59,608 nucleotides of DNA from JAVKNF01 sp031537795 (GCA_031537795.1 JAVKNF010000024.1:1-59608), one strand, 5' to 3'. Counted from the first letter of the stretch, positions 17,751 through 27,204 are shown. A program made the numbers and translations. Notes: generated by a model not told the origin, from the letters alone.

Positions 17751-18752
17751 ATGAGCAAAGTTTTATTATCTTCTATAGTATATTTATTTTTATTTAATAA
17801 TTTATATGCGTCAAAAATTGTAGATGAATATAATATAAATGCTAATTTTTTTTGTGTTGATGGAAAATGTAAAGAAAAGAAAGATGATACTTGTCAAGAT
17901 TCGAAATGCTTGAACAATAAAAGATTGCTTATTGCAAAATACAAAGAGAAAGAATTGACTAAAGTTGAAGAAGATAAAGAAAAAAAGGAAGATTCTCAAA
18001 TAATTCAAGAAAAAGAAGAAGAACCGAATACATCTTTAAAAAAGGCAATTTTCGGCTTGAAAGATGATTTTTTGTATAAATATGATTTGAGTGGTGTTTA
18101 TTTATCTGGGGCATTAATTATTAATCAAAAATATGACATTTCAGGAGCAAGATTTTATAAAGGTTATGATGTAAATGCTGGTTATTTCCCTCAAAATACA
18201 ATTCCACTTGGTTTTAATATCTCTTTCGGCTTTAATAAAGCTCTTCCTTATAATATATTTTTAGGAGCTGAATTCTTCTATATGGAACCTGGGATTAAGA
18301 CCTTATCAAAATGGAATGTAGGTGGTGTTGTGGCAAATGGATCAATTTATTCAAATCAAGTTGATATAAACTCAACAACATCTATACAAAGGTCTCTTGG
18401 TTTTAAAATTAAAGTAGGTCTTCATTTTTGGAGAATTGGAGTATACGGAATATTAGGTTACAGCTATAATATGATTTCAGATTTGAGTTACGGTTTAAAT
18501 GTAAGTTTTAGTGATTCTTCTCAAGTAGGAGCGAGTGGTTTTGTGTACGGCGCAGGGTTAGAATTCTATGTAACGAATGCATTTTTCTTTAAATTTGAAT
18601 ATTTTGAGAATATATTTTCCTATAAGAATACATTTAACTCGATATACGTAGTGAATGCAAACGGATTAGTTACTGGTAATAAATTGAAATTAGACAATTC
18701 AATTAGAATAGGTACACTTTTAATTGGATTTGGTTTCAAATTTACAATATAA
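17751..18752 (+). CDS. Outer-membrane beta-barrel protein
   Basis: A 333-residue protein with a signal peptide (about residues 1-20, ending LYAS), a Cys-containing, highly charged Lys/Glu linker (about 35-95), and a C-terminal beta-barrel of alternating hydrophobic strands (about 105-333) ending in RIGTLLIGFGFKFTI, with the terminal aromatic/hydrophobic pattern recognised by BamA. The strand pattern (GFNISFGFN, FLGAEFFY, LGFKIKVGLHFWRIGVYG, FVYGAGLEFYV, FFFKFEYFE) resembles the surface-antigen/OmpA-like barrels of Rickettsiales. It shares layout with the protein at 43373-44260. Four Cys sit in the linker. Function unknown; likely surface exposed. Confidence 0.7.
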   Translation: MSKVLLSSIVYLFLFNNLYASKIVDEYNINANFFCVDGKCKEKKDDTCQDSKCLNNKRLLIAKYKEKELTKVEEDKEKKEDSQIIQEKEEEPNTSLKKAIFGLKDDFLYKYDLSGVYLSGALIINQKYDISGARFYKGYDVNAGYFPQNTIPLGFNISFGFNKALPYNIFLGAEFFYMEPGIKTLSKWNVGGVVANGSIYSNQVDINSTTSIQRSLGFKIKVGLHFWRIGVYGILGYSYNMISDLSYGLNVSFSDSSQVGASGFVYGAGLEFYVTNAFFFKFEYFENIFSYKNTFNSIYVVNANGLVTGNKLKLDNSIRIGTLLIGFGFKFTI

Positions 18753-18757
18753 TAATA

Positions 18758-19852
18758 ATGAGGATATTCAAATTTATTATTTTGATTAATTTTCTTTTAT
18801 TTTATAATCAAAAATTACAAGCAAATCTAAATTACAAAGCAATAAATGAAATTGAAAAAATAATTAAAAATAAAGGAATAAAAGAGCCAGAATGGGCAGA
18901 ACTTACAGAGGATATTGCTAGATTGATGATTGCTTCTATTGATAAATACTCTGTTTTTATGAATAAAGAAGAATATGAAAATCTACAGAAATTAATGCTT
19001 AAATCTTTTACAGGAATAGGAGTTGTTATTCAAAAAAGAGAAAATAAAATAAAGATTGTTGAGGTTTTGGAAAATTCACCAGCAGAAAAAGCTCAATTAA
19101 AAATAGGAGATAGTATCCTTTCTATAAATCAGAATAGAAATTTAAAAGAAATGAACTTACAAGAGGTATCAAAATTAATAAAAGGAGAGATCGATTTGGT
19201 TGTTAATTTAGAAATCGAAAGAAATAAGAAAATATATAAATATAGAATTAAAAGAGAAGATGTAAAGATAAAATCTGTTAAATCTAAAATAATTAGGAAA
19301 ACTTTAATATTGCAAATCGTAACATTCAATAATAAAACAGCAGAAGAAATAAAGGATATTTTATTTAATCAAAATATAAATTATAAAAATATTATAATAG
19401 ATTTAAGAAATAATCATGGAGGTTTGCTTTATTCTGCGATTGATGTTGCGGATATTTTTTTAAAAGAAAATCAACTTATAACAAAGATAACAGATAAGAA
19501 AGAAGAGATTATTAAAGAGTATTTTTCAACAAAGAAAGATAAAGATTTTATTGTTGGAAAGGATATTTATTTGTTGATAAACGAGGAATCAGCTTCTGCT
19601 GCAGAAATATTAACAGCGGCTTTAAAAGATAATAACATTGCTAATGTATACGGAAATAGGAGTTTCGGCAAAGCTACAGTTCAAGAATTAATTGAATTAG
19701 ATTATATGCCTAATTGTTATATTAAAATAACAACAGCAAAATACAAAACCCCAAAAGGAAAAGATATTAATACCAAAGGAATAGAGCCTGATTTAGAAAT
19801 GAGAAACATAAAATACGAAGATTTTATAAGAGGAATAATAGAAAATAAATAA
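18758..19852 (+). CDS. ctpA: Carboxy-terminal processing protease (S41 family, PDZ-containing)
   Basis: A 364-residue periplasmic serine protease with an N-terminal signal (about 1-22). The PDZ domain covers about 84-165 (GIGVVI, GDSILSIN). The S41 catalytic domain follows: LRNNHGGLL, the nucleophile Ser280 in NEESASAAEILTA, and the general-base Lys305 in SFGKATVQE, with the Ser-to-Lys spacing of 25 seen in Tsp/CtpA. It trims C-terminal tails of exported proteins. Somewhat shorter than free-living CtpA (about 440). It follows the beta-barrel gene after five bases and is probably co-transcribed. Confidence 0.92.
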   Translation: MRIFKFIILINFLLFYNQKLQANLNYKAINEIEKIIKNKGIKEPEWAELTEDIARLMIASIDKYSVFMNKEEYENLQKLMLKSFTGIGVVIQKRENKIKIVEVLENSPAEKAQLKIGDSILSINQNRNLKEMNLQEVSKLIKGEIDLVVNLEIERNKKIYKYRIKREDVKIKSVKSKIIRKTLILQIVTFNNKTAEEIKDILFNQNINYKNIIIDLRNNHGGLLYSAIDVADIFLKENQLITKITDKKEEIIKEYFSTKKDKDFIVGKDIYLLINEESASAAEILTAALKDNNIANVYGNRSFGKATVQELIELDYMPNCYIKITTAKYKTPKGKDINTKGIEPDLEMRNIKYEDFIRGIIENK

Positions 19853-19865
19853 AAGAAAAATCTAA

Positions 19866-20336
19866 CTAAATATCCGAATCTTCTTCCTGATTATAAATTG
19901 AAGTTTCTATTTGGTTTTTCTCTTTATCTTTTCTTTCTTGAACTTCTACGCAGTAGTCAGTTGTTGGCCTAGCTTTTAATCTTCTTAAACCTATATTTTC
20001 TTGACTTTCCAAGCATAAACCATAATTTCCATCTTCTATTCTTTTTATGCTTAATCTGATCTTTCTTGCCAAAAAACTACTTCTCTCTTTTATTCTTGCT
20101 TCATCGTAAAGAGCATCCTGCACGCTTGCAGAGTCAATTTCGTCTGCTATATAAAAAGAAGGATCTACACTTTTAAAAGAAGAGGAGTCAACTTCTTTCA
20201 TTGCTGTAAGTTGTTTCTCTAGCATTAATTTAAAATAAGCAAGATGCTCATCTTTCATATAAGGTTCTGGATCTTGAATCGGATCGTAATCTTCTGCAAT
20301 TCTTATAATTTTGCTTTTTATTTTTACTTCTAACAT
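19866..20336 (-). CDS. dksA: RNA polymerase-binding regulator DksA
   Basis: A 156-residue DksA/TraR protein. An N-terminal coiled coil includes the tip motif in ADEIDSASVQDALYDEA (the Asp/Ala tip residues that enter the polymerase secondary channel). The globular part is RIEDGNYGLCLES followed by IGLRRLKARPTTDYCVEVQE. E. coli DksA has four zinc Cys; here only the first and third positions are Cys, and the second and fourth are Ser and Val, as in several alphaproteobacterial DksA proteins that keep the fold with fewer Cys. It mediates stringent control of rRNA and amino-acid promoters with ppGpp. Convergent with ctpA. Confidence 0.88.
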   Translation of the reverse strand: MLEVKIKSKIIRIAEDYDPIQDPEPYMKDEHLAYFKLMLEKQLTAMKEVDSSSFKSVDPSFYIADEIDSASVQDALYDEARIKERSSFLARKIRLSIKRIEDGNYGLCLESQENIGLRRLKARPTTDYCVEVQERKDKEKNQIETSIYNQEEDSDI

Positions 20337-20454
20337 AAGTAATTTTATTTATTATAAATAACCTAAATGAGAGTAAAGAAATAAAAATCAAGAAATTCTT
20401 GTTTTTTATAATTTTAGTTTTTATGCTATTTTTTAAAAATGTAATTTTTGTAAA

Positions 20455-21234
20455 ATGTTTAGTAAAAAAAATACAATAGAAAACAAAGAGGCTATACAAA
20501 GAATAAGGTCTAAAATGTCTGATAATCTTCAATCTGATAAGGTTACAGAGCAATCTTTCGAAGAGATGTTTCTTGAAAATGAAGATAAAACAGTAAAACA
20601 ATATAACTATACACCTCAAGATTCAAAGCAAGATTCAAATGATGAAATATTAGATCAAGAAGATGATTTAGAGCTTGAGAATAATGATGAAGATGTAAAA
20701 AACGCAACATCTAATAAAGAGAATGATGAAGACGAATTAATGGAAGAAGATAATCTTGAAGAAAGTTCAGACGAAATTGGGGATGATTCACAAATTGATA
20801 GCGAAATTGATAATCAAAGTAAAGAGGAATTAAACGCAACATTTAATAAAGAGAGTGATGAGAGTGATGAAGATGAATTAATGGAAGAAGAAGTTAATAA
20901 ACAACAAAATAAATTATATTCCTATAATGAAAATAATTCAGAGATTGCAGATAATGATAGTGAAATCAAACTAAAGAATCATTCAAAAACAGAGGAAAAC
21001 ATTAAAAGACTTCTAGAGGTTGTTAAGAGAAAACAGATCGAAAGAAAGAACTCTCAAGATATTTCAAAGATGACTGTTGAGTCTTTAGTGATTTCAACTT
21101 TAGAATCTAAAATAGATAATGTTTTAAAAACGAACTTTCCTAATCTAAATATTGATATTCAGTATATTATTGAAAAGAAAATTGAGCAAATAGTAGAAAG
21201 AGAGATTAAGAAAATAATATCTGATGTTGAGTGA
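20455..21234 (+). CDS. PopZ-like (DUF2497) acidic polar organising protein
   Basis: A 259-residue protein. The middle (about 40-170) is extremely acidic and contains an imperfect internal duplication, KNATSNKENDEDELMEED and LNATFNKESDESDEDELMEEE. The C-terminal 60 residues (MTVESLVISTLESKIDNVL, then NFPNLNIDIQYIIEKKIEQIVEREIKKI) match the pattern of the alphaproteobacterial PopZ oligomerisation domain: (T/V)-x2-LV-x3-L-x2-(M/I)-(L/I)-x2-(W/V)-L-x2-N-L-P-x-(I/L)-V-x2-(L/I)-V-x2-E-(I/V). PopZ forms polar condensates that tether ParB-parS and recruit client proteins; the acidic linker sets their fluidity. parA and parB are in the same window. Assignment rests on the C-terminus and overall composition. 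Confidence 0.6.
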   Translation: MFSKKNTIENKEAIQRIRSKMSDNLQSDKVTEQSFEEMFLENEDKTVKQYNYTPQDSKQDSNDEILDQEDDLELENNDEDVKNATSNKENDEDELMEEDNLEESSDEIGDDSQIDSEIDNQSKEELNATFNKESDESDEDELMEEEVNKQQNKLYSYNENNSEIADNDSEIKLKNHSKTEENIKRLLEVVKRKQIERKNSQDISKMTVESLVISTLESKIDNVLKTNFPNLNIDIQYIIEKKIEQIVEREIKKIISDVE

Positions 21235-21310
21235 TGTTTAGAAATTTAAAAGAAAAACTTGCAATTAATTTTTTTATCATTCAGATATTTCCAATATAGT
21301 TTTTGTGTCT

Positions 21311-21532
21311 ATGCCTAAATTGAAATTGAAAAAAATAAAACAAAAAACAAACAGAGCTTCTAGCAAGAGATTTAGGTTGTTAGGAAATGGAGATAAATTG
21401 AAATGTGACAAGAAATGCTTTCAACACAGTATGATTAAAAGATCCAGCAACAAGACAAATGGTAGAGAAATTTTGGACGAAACAAACACAAAAAATATAT
21501 TAAAGTACCATAATTTGCATCAAACACATTAA
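21311..21532 (+). CDS. rpmI: 50S ribosomal protein L35
   Basis: A small basic protein (73 residues from the ATG at 21311; a GTG two codons upstream is less likely). The pattern MPKLK, then SSKRFRLLGNGDKLKCDKKCFQHSMIKRSSNKTNGR corresponds to L35 (MPKMKT, AAKRFK-x-TG-x-GK, K-x-SH-x2-TKKS-x-KRKR). It is more diverged than usual and has a longer C-terminus. The assignment is secured by position, three bases before rplT, as in the conserved infC-rpmI-rplT order; infC is not here. Confidence 0.88.
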   Translation: MPKLKLKKIKQKTNRASSKRFRLLGNGDKLKCDKKCFQHSMIKRSSNKTNGREILDETNTKNILKYHNLHQTH

Positions 21533-21535
21533 AAT

Positions 21536-21901
21536 ATGCCTAGAGTAAAACGTTCAGTCCCTTCAAGAAATTACAGAAAAAAGATATTAAAGCTTCATGC
21601 CAAAGGTATGAGAGGAAGAAGTAAAAATTGCTTCTCCGTTGCTATACAAAAAATAGAAAAAGGTTTAGGTTACGCTTATAGAGATAGAAAAGTTAAAAAA
21701 AGAGACTTTAGATCTATTTGGATAGTTAGAATAAATGCAGCTTTAAGGGAAATAGGTCTTAAATATTCTCAATTTATACATATGTCAAAAGATTTAGAGG
21801 TAAACAGAAAAATGTTATCTTACCTAGCAACTGACAAGCCTGATTTATTTAAAAAACTTGTTTTACAAATATCTCAAGAAAAAAATAAAGATAAAATTTA
21901 A
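21536..21901 (+). CDS. rplT: 50S ribosomal protein L20
   Basis: A 121-residue protein of standard length. MPRVKRSVPSRNYRKKILK, AKGMRGRSKNCFSVA, YAYRDRKVKKRDFRSIWI and RINAALREIGLKYSQFI are the L20 signatures. It binds 23S rRNA early in large-subunit assembly. It is three bases downstream of rpmI and is probably co-transcribed with it. I saw no L20 leader structure. Confidence 0.97.
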   Translation: MPRVKRSVPSRNYRKKILKLHAKGMRGRSKNCFSVAIQKIEKGLGYAYRDRKVKKRDFRSIWIVRINAALREIGLKYSQFIHMSKDLEVNRKMLSYLATDKPDLFKKLVLQISQEKNKDKI

Positions 21902-21933
21902 CTGTCTTAATATAAATATTTTTATATAAATAA

Positions 21934-22623
21934 ATGGATTATTTTAAAGATGCAAAAGTTTGGTATCATGATATATATATATCATCTTATTATACGAGGT
22001 TTTTTTATTTTTTTATTTTTGTTTTAAATGTTCTAAATTTATCTATAAGTTTTCAATTAAAAAATAATTATAATTCGGGAGTAGAAAAACTTTACATTAT
22101 AGCAAAAATAGATTATAACAGAGATGAAACTTTAGAGATAAAAGATAATATATACAAAACAAGAGAAATGAATATAGCTAATTTTGCAATAAAAAATTAC
22201 GTAGAAGACATTGAATCTTTGCAATATAATACATCGGACGACTTGGATAATGTATTGATAAAAAAAATGCATAAATTAAATAATATTTTTACAAAAGATT
22301 TATTCAGAGAATATTCTGATTTCAATAATAAAGATCTAAATGCAGATATCGAGTACATAAAAAAAGGTATGCAAAAAATTGCAAATTTGCAAGAAATTGT
22401 TTTTTGTGATAAAAACGGCAAAGATATAACCGCAAATATTTCATATAAATTATTCAATATAACGAATATAGATAATATAAAGATAAAACTTGCTATATAC
22501 GACGAGATAACAGGCGAAGAGTCTTTATATGAAGTATTTTTGAGATATGATATTTTATTACCTGATAAAAAAGATGACCCTGTATCTTTTAAGATAAAAG
22601 AATATAAAAAACAACCTATATAA
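21934..22623 (+). CDS. VirB8-like type IV secretion protein
   Basis: A 229-residue protein with a short cytoplasmic start (AKVWYHDIYISSYYTRFFYFF, comparable to the W-Y-x2-R/Y start of VirB8), one membrane helix (about 21-42) and a periplasmic alpha/beta domain. In that domain EMNIANFAIKNYVEDIESLQYN parallels the helix ...RYF-x3-YV-x-ARE-x-Y of VirB8, and the later alternating strands (ITANISYKLFNI, IKIKLAIYD, LYEVFLRYDILLP) match the NTF2-like sheet. VirB8 is the assembly factor of the inner-membrane complex. Strongly diverged, and no other virB gene is adjacent. NTF2-like periplasmic proteins of other kinds are the alternative. Confidence 0.5.
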   Translation: MDYFKDAKVWYHDIYISSYYTRFFYFFIFVLNVLNLSISFQLKNNYNSGVEKLYIIAKIDYNRDETLEIKDNIYKTREMNIANFAIKNYVEDIESLQYNTSDDLDNVLIKKMHKLNNIFTKDLFREYSDFNNKDLNADIEYIKKGMQKIANLQEIVFCDKNGKDITANISYKLFNITNIDNIKIKLAIYDEITGEESLYEVFLRYDILLPDKKDDPVSFKIKEYKKQPI

Positions 22624-22627
22624 TTTT

Positions 22628-25078
22628 ATGAAAAAGATATTAATATCAATTTTGATAGCTGTATTAATTTTTATTTTTTGTATTAGATTTAGATCTTTTG
22701 ACTTTATTAATCAGAAGATTAATCGAAAAATTAATACAAAATTAAAATTAACAAAAAATATTAATTCTAGATTTTATTTTGATATATTTTCTTTTAGTTT
22801 TGTTTCAATTGATGAAATTGATTTAGAGAATGATCTAATTGATCTATCAGTAAAGGAAATTCAAATAAACCCAATAATAAAAAATATAAAATTCAAAGAT
22901 TTTGAACTTAAGACAAAAATAAATATAAAATCAGAAGATGTAAATGATAAGAATAAATTTTTTATATTAGATGAGATAAAAAAAATAATCAGAATAACGG
23001 ACTATAATTTAATGTTTAGAAATGGAACGTTCCAAGATTTGAATATTGATAAATTAAATATTCTTACAGAAAAAGAACCTAAAATTATTATTGAGAGCTA
23101 TATAAGAAATGAAAATATAAAAGTAGAATTTGTATTTGAAAGAATTTTAGATAATTTAACTTTAAATGTATTTTCTGTAAATAGCGAATTAGGAAACATA
23201 ATTTATAAAAAAAGCAACAGTGTGAATAATTATTTATTAAATTTAAGTACAGATAATTTAAAATCTTTTCTACACTTTATAGGGTTAGATATAAAGACAT
23301 TTGATGTTCCTATTGATGTAGACTTAAATATTAATAATCTTGAAAAAGAGATATACCTAAATGGTTTAATTAGGATTAATAAAGAAGAAAATAACATTAT
23401 AAAAATCAAGACAAATATCACTCCGGATTATAAAAATTACTCTATAAATATTCATTCTGAAAAAGGAATAGACTTAAGAAATAAAAGTAAAAAAAATGAG
23501 TTAATCTCTGATCAAAATAAAAATACTGAAAGCTTTATTTTTATTTTGAGAAATATATTGCAATATCTCTATCAACGTTATAATATATCTATAGAGGGCG
23601 ATATAAAAGAAGTTCAAACCGATCAATTTATTGTCGATAAATTCATTTTTAATACATTTATTTTGGATAATAAAATAGAAATTAAAGACCTAGAATTAAA
23701 TGTTAAAGATAATTTCAATTTATTAGTTCAAGATAATTTATTTGTTTTAGATGTAAATTCACAAAATAAAGATATATTTGATCTTATGTTTTTAAGGAAT
23801 GATATAAAGGAACTTCAATTAACTGGAAATATAAATAAAGATATTGAAAATTTAAAGATCCAAGCAGGTGAGATTACTATAAATGAAGATAAAATTCTAG
23901 TTAATGAAATTTCAAGAAAGAAGATTGATTTAGAGCTTCATAAATTAGATATAGATCAAATTTTTGAAATCAAAAATAATATATTTGATAATAAATCAGT
24001 TTTAGAAACCTTAAAAAATATAAATTCATTTAAAAAATTAGAACTTAATATAAATATATTAGATTCTACTATTTTAGATTTTGGAATTAATAAATTAAAC
24101 TTAAATTTAATGAATACAGATCAAGATTCGAAAATTTTGATTAACGGAAAGACTGATATTTTTGAAGGAGGTTTAAATATAACAAATAATATTCAATATG
24201 ATAAAATCAATGACAAAGGAAATCTAAATGTAATTTCAAATATAGATTATTTAGATTTTGATTTAATGATATTTAATCTTAAAAATATAATCAAAGATGA
24301 AACTAAAATTCCTTTATTTACAAGTATTGACGGAATTTTAGATCTTAAGATCAATAAATTAAAAATTAAAGATAAAAATCTACGAAATATAACAGTATCA
24401 GGTAAAATAAATAACGGAATAATAAACTTTTCGGGGCAAGATGATAAAAACATTATATCTTTTAACTCTACATTAAATTTATTTTCAGACAGCTCTAAAA
24501 TAGATATAGGCTTTAGTTTTAATGCTTTCCAATTAAGTGATATTTTTAATAATATTTGCACTAATTTAAAAAATTATACAGATGGATATATTAGTTTTAA
24601 CGGTAGATTTTACTCATACGGCGCTTCGTTTGGCGAAATTTATTCTAACGCGGTAAGTAAAGGAAATGTTGTGTTGCAAAATACAAAGATAAAAGATTTC
24701 GATATAATATCTACAGGTTACGAGGTACTCTACAGAAAGAATATAAATTTAGAAAGATCTTTGAAAACAAATAAAGGAGTGATTGAAAATACAAAAGGTT
24801 ATTATAGGCTTGAAAACGGTAAAATATACGGAGATCTCTCTTTTTCTCAAGAGATATCAACCGGAAATGCAAGTTTTGAAATAGACTTAAGAAATAATTT
24901 CCTTAATAATATTAATGGAAATATTATTATTGCAACAAAAGATAGATTTTCAAAAAATCAATTAAATATGAAATTACCCTTCTTGATAAAAGGGTCTTGC
25001 TCTCTTTCAAATTCTTTTGATTTGAATATTGAATTAAAAGAACTTAAAGATTATATTTCAAAAATAAATGCAAAATAA
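22628..25078 (+). CDS. AsmA-like inner-membrane-anchored envelope protein
   Basis: An 816-residue protein with one N-terminal membrane helix (about 2-19), then a very long repetitive beta-rich periplasmic body, the architecture of AsmA/TamB-type bridge proteins thought to move lipids to the outer membrane. The C-terminal third is most family-like: SIDGILDLKINKLKIKDKNL, then GKINNGIINF, TDGYISFNGRFYSYG, KGNVVLQNTKIKDFDI, which recalls the AsmA C-terminal pattern of (l)-x-G-x-(i/l)-x-(a)-x-G-x5-(l) repeats and the NG-x-(i/v)-x-(i/l)-x-(d/n)-x-x-(l/i) strand. It starts four bases after the VirB8-like gene and is convergent with fabD with no gap. Low complexity is due to AT-driven Asn/Ile/Lys use. 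Confidence 0.65.
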   Translation: MKKILISILIAVLIFIFCIRFRSFDFINQKINRKINTKLKLTKNINSRFYFDIFSFSFVSIDEIDLENDLIDLSVKEIQINPIIKNIKFKDFELKTKINIKSEDVNDKNKFFILDEIKKIIRITDYNLMFRNGTFQDLNIDKLNILTEKEPKIIIESYIRNENIKVEFVFERILDNLTLNVFSVNSELGNIIYKKSNSVNNYLLNLSTDNLKSFLHFIGLDIKTFDVPIDVDLNINNLEKEIYLNGLIRINKEENNIIKIKTNITPDYKNYSINIHSEKGIDLRNKSKKNELISDQNKNTESFIFILRNILQYLYQRYNISIEGDIKEVQTDQFIVDKFIFNTFILDNKIEIKDLELNVKDNFNLLVQDNLFVLDVNSQNKDIFDLMFLRNDIKELQLTGNINKDIENLKIQAGEITINEDKILVNEISRKKIDLELHKLDIDQIFEIKNNIFDNKSVLETLKNINSFKKLELNINILDSTILDFGINKLNLNLMNTDQDSKILINGKTDIFEGGLNITNNIQYDKINDKGNLNVISNIDYLDFDLMIFNLKNIIKDETKIPLFTSIDGILDLKINKLKIKDKNLRNITVSGKINNGIINFSGQDDKNIISFNSTLNLFSDSSKIDIGFSFNAFQLSDIFNNICTNLKNYTDGYISFNGRFYSYGASFGEIYSNAVSKGNVVLQNTKIKDFDIISTGYEVLYRKNINLERSLKTNKGVIENTKGYYRLENGKIYGDLSFSQEISTGNASFEIDLRNNFLNNINGNIIIATKDRFSKNQLNMKLPFLIKGSCSLSNSFDLNIELKELKDYISKINAK

Positions 25079-26017
25079 TTATTTAGTAAATTCTTTTATA
25101 TTTTCTAATGAATTATAAAATTTTAATTCTAGATTTTGATAATTTTTTACTCTTTTTATCATATTAATTAATATCTCTTTACAGCCTATTTGAGTGAATT
25201 TTTTTACATTATTATTGTATGCAAAAGTAATAGATTGATACCATTTTACCTGACTTGTTATGTTTTCTATTAAATTTTTTTTAACATTAAAAGGGTTTAT
25301 TGTCGGGTTGCTATCTTTATTCATAATGATTGGAATTGCGGGGGTTTTTATTTTTATCTCTTTTATATTTTCTTCAAATTTTATCTTTGCATTATTCATA
25401 AATTTTGAATGAAATGCACTTGAAACCGGAAGTGAGACAACTTTCTTAATATCAAATTCTGTTGCTTTTACTTTGAATTCTTCAAGTGCTGTTTTAGCTC
25501 CTGATATTACAATTTGTGAATCGCTATTAAAATTTGCAATTGATATATTATTTTTATTGCCAATTGACAAATTATTTATGCAGTTTGTTATTTTGATTTC
25601 TAAATCCTCTCCTAGAACACTCGCCATTCCTAGATCTTTCTCTTCTGTACTAGACATAACCTCGCTCCTAATCTTCAACAAATTAATTGCCTCTTCGAAA
25701 TTGATAGCTTTTGCCGCAAATAAAGCAGTGTATTCTCCTAAAGAATGCCCTGCAACATATTTAAAATCTTGTATTTTTAAATCAAATTCTTTTTCTAAAA
25801 CTATTAAAACTAAAGCGGATGCGAAAAATATAGAGATTTGCGAATTTTCTATTTTTTCTAGTTCATTTTCATTTTTTAAAATTGGAGTTAATTTTCTATT
25901 AATAATGTTTTCTGTTATGTCTAAATATTCTTTTAAATAAGTAAAGTTATTTAAAACATCTAGGCTCATTTCTTTAAATTGAGAGCCTTGCCCTGAAAAT
26001 AATAACATTGACGACAT
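25079..26017 (-). CDS. fabD: Malonyl-CoA:ACP transacylase
   Basis: A 312-residue FabD of standard length. LFSGQGSQ near the N-terminus and the nucleophile Ser92 in GHSLGEYTAL are diagnostic, and the catalytic His is in VSSAFHSKFM. It loads malonate onto acyl carrier protein in type II fatty acid synthesis. The upstream neighbour on the same strand is the EamA transporter, 15 bases away. Confidence 0.95.
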   Translation of the reverse strand: MSSMLLFSGQGSQFKEMSLDVLNNFTYLKEYLDITENIINRKLTPILKNENELEKIENSQISIFFASALVLIVLEKEFDLKIQDFKYVAGHSLGEYTALFAAKAINFEEAINLLKIRSEVMSSTEEKDLGMASVLGEDLEIKITNCINNLSIGNKNNISIANFNSDSQIVISGAKTALEEFKVKATEFDIKKVVSLPVSSAFHSKFMNNAKIKFEENIKEIKIKTPAIPIIMNKDSNPTINPFNVKKNLIENITSQVKWYQSITFAYNNNVKKFTQIGCKEILINMIKRVKNYQNLELKFYNSLENIKEFTK

Positions 26018-26032
26018 GAAATATATTATATA

Positions 26033-26905
26033 TTAGCTTCTTGAAATAAAATAACTAATTATTATAATAAAGGAGCCGACTGCTTGATAAATTGTAAATG
26101 ACTCCCCTAAAAATAAATAAGATAAAACAGCAGAGAATATTATTTTTGAGAACTCTAAAGGTTGAATGCTCTTGACTGGTAATTTTCTATAAACAATACT
26201 TACTACATAATATTCTATAAAAAATGTAATACAGCATATAATTAAATAACCTATTGAAGATAGAGGTAAAGATTTAAAAGTAGGAAAGAATAAACCAGCA
26301 ATAATCATAAAAATGATGTGAGACATATAATTCATTTCAGAAACAGAAGATTGTATTGATAGTTTTTTGTTTAAAATCGGTATGTAGCTTCTTAATATAA
26401 TTGCGATTGTTGAAGCTAGATAGGCAAACGATAAAGTGTAATTTATTTTAGTTGATGTAATATGTTGTAATGATATTTTATTATATTGCATCACAATAAT
26501 TCCTGTGAAGCCTACCAAAAGAGAAATCCACAGACTCTTATCTGTTTTTTCTTTTAGTAATCTGTTTGATAAAATAATTGCAAAAACAGGAGTAAGAAAA
26601 GAAAATGTTATTACTTCATTAATTGGAGCTGCTATTAAACCAAAATACCAAAGATATGCAGATATTGCAAATAAAGTATGTCTTGAAACTTGTAAAGACA
26701 TAGCTTTTGCTTTAATTGGGTTGAATTTATCTTTTATCATAAAAGGGACTAAAAACAATGTTATAATTAATTCTCTAAAAAATAAAACCTGAATATGTGG
26801 AACTCCATATAACTTAACGGTTAATTTTGTTGTTATTATTGTCAAAGTCAAAGAGAAAACTCCAAATAAATAAAATCCGTAATATTTTAAACTTTCTTTA
26901 TTCAT
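26033..26905 (-). CDS. EamA-family (DMT superfamily) transporter
   Basis: A 290-residue membrane protein with ten predicted helices in two EamA repeats. Indicators are FFRELIITLFLVPFM in helix 2, AISAYLWYFGLIAAPINEVITFSFLTPVFAIILS in the first repeat, and PLEFSKIIFSAVLSYLFLGESFTIYQAVGSFIIIISYF in the second. In Rickettsia a related carrier imports S-adenosylmethionine; other members move amino acids or drugs, and substrate cannot be read from sequence. A minus-strand TTGACA lies at 26935-26940. Confidence 0.85.
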   Translation of the reverse strand: MNKESLKYYGFYLFGVFSLTLTIITTKLTVKLYGVPHIQVLFFRELIITLFLVPFMIKDKFNPIKAKAMSLQVSRHTLFAISAYLWYFGLIAAPINEVITFSFLTPVFAIILSNRLLKEKTDKSLWISLLVGFTGIIVMQYNKISLQHITSTKINYTLSFAYLASTIAIILRSYIPILNKKLSIQSSVSEMNYMSHIIFMIIAGLFFPTFKSLPLSSIGYLIICCITFFIEYYVVSIVYRKLPVKSIQPLEFSKIIFSAVLSYLFLGESFTIYQAVGSFIIIISYFISRS

Positions 26906-27007
26906 AAATATTTATTTCTGATATTTATTTTTATTGTCAAAAGATTTCTATTAATTTTTTACTTTACAATAATTTTTTTTATTTATATTTAGTTTATTGA
27001 TTATATT

Positions 27008-27083
<76 letters not shown>

Positions 27084-27204
27084 ATAATTGGATGTTATTC
27101 TTTATAAAATTTATTAACTCTTTCTTTATTTTTTGTTTTAGATTTTTGAAATAATCTAATTGAAACTTCTTCTTTTTCTTATAACGTTAGATTCTATTAA
27201 ATGA

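Noticed and set aside
20388..20407. Inverted repeat CAAGAA-A-TTCTTG followed by T run before the PopZ-like gene, as a terminator
   Set aside because: The loop would be a single base, so a stable hairpin is not possible; AT-rich chance palindrome.
25473..25940. 155-codon plus-strand frame inside fabD
   Set aside because: Antisense to FabD active-site region; no homology.
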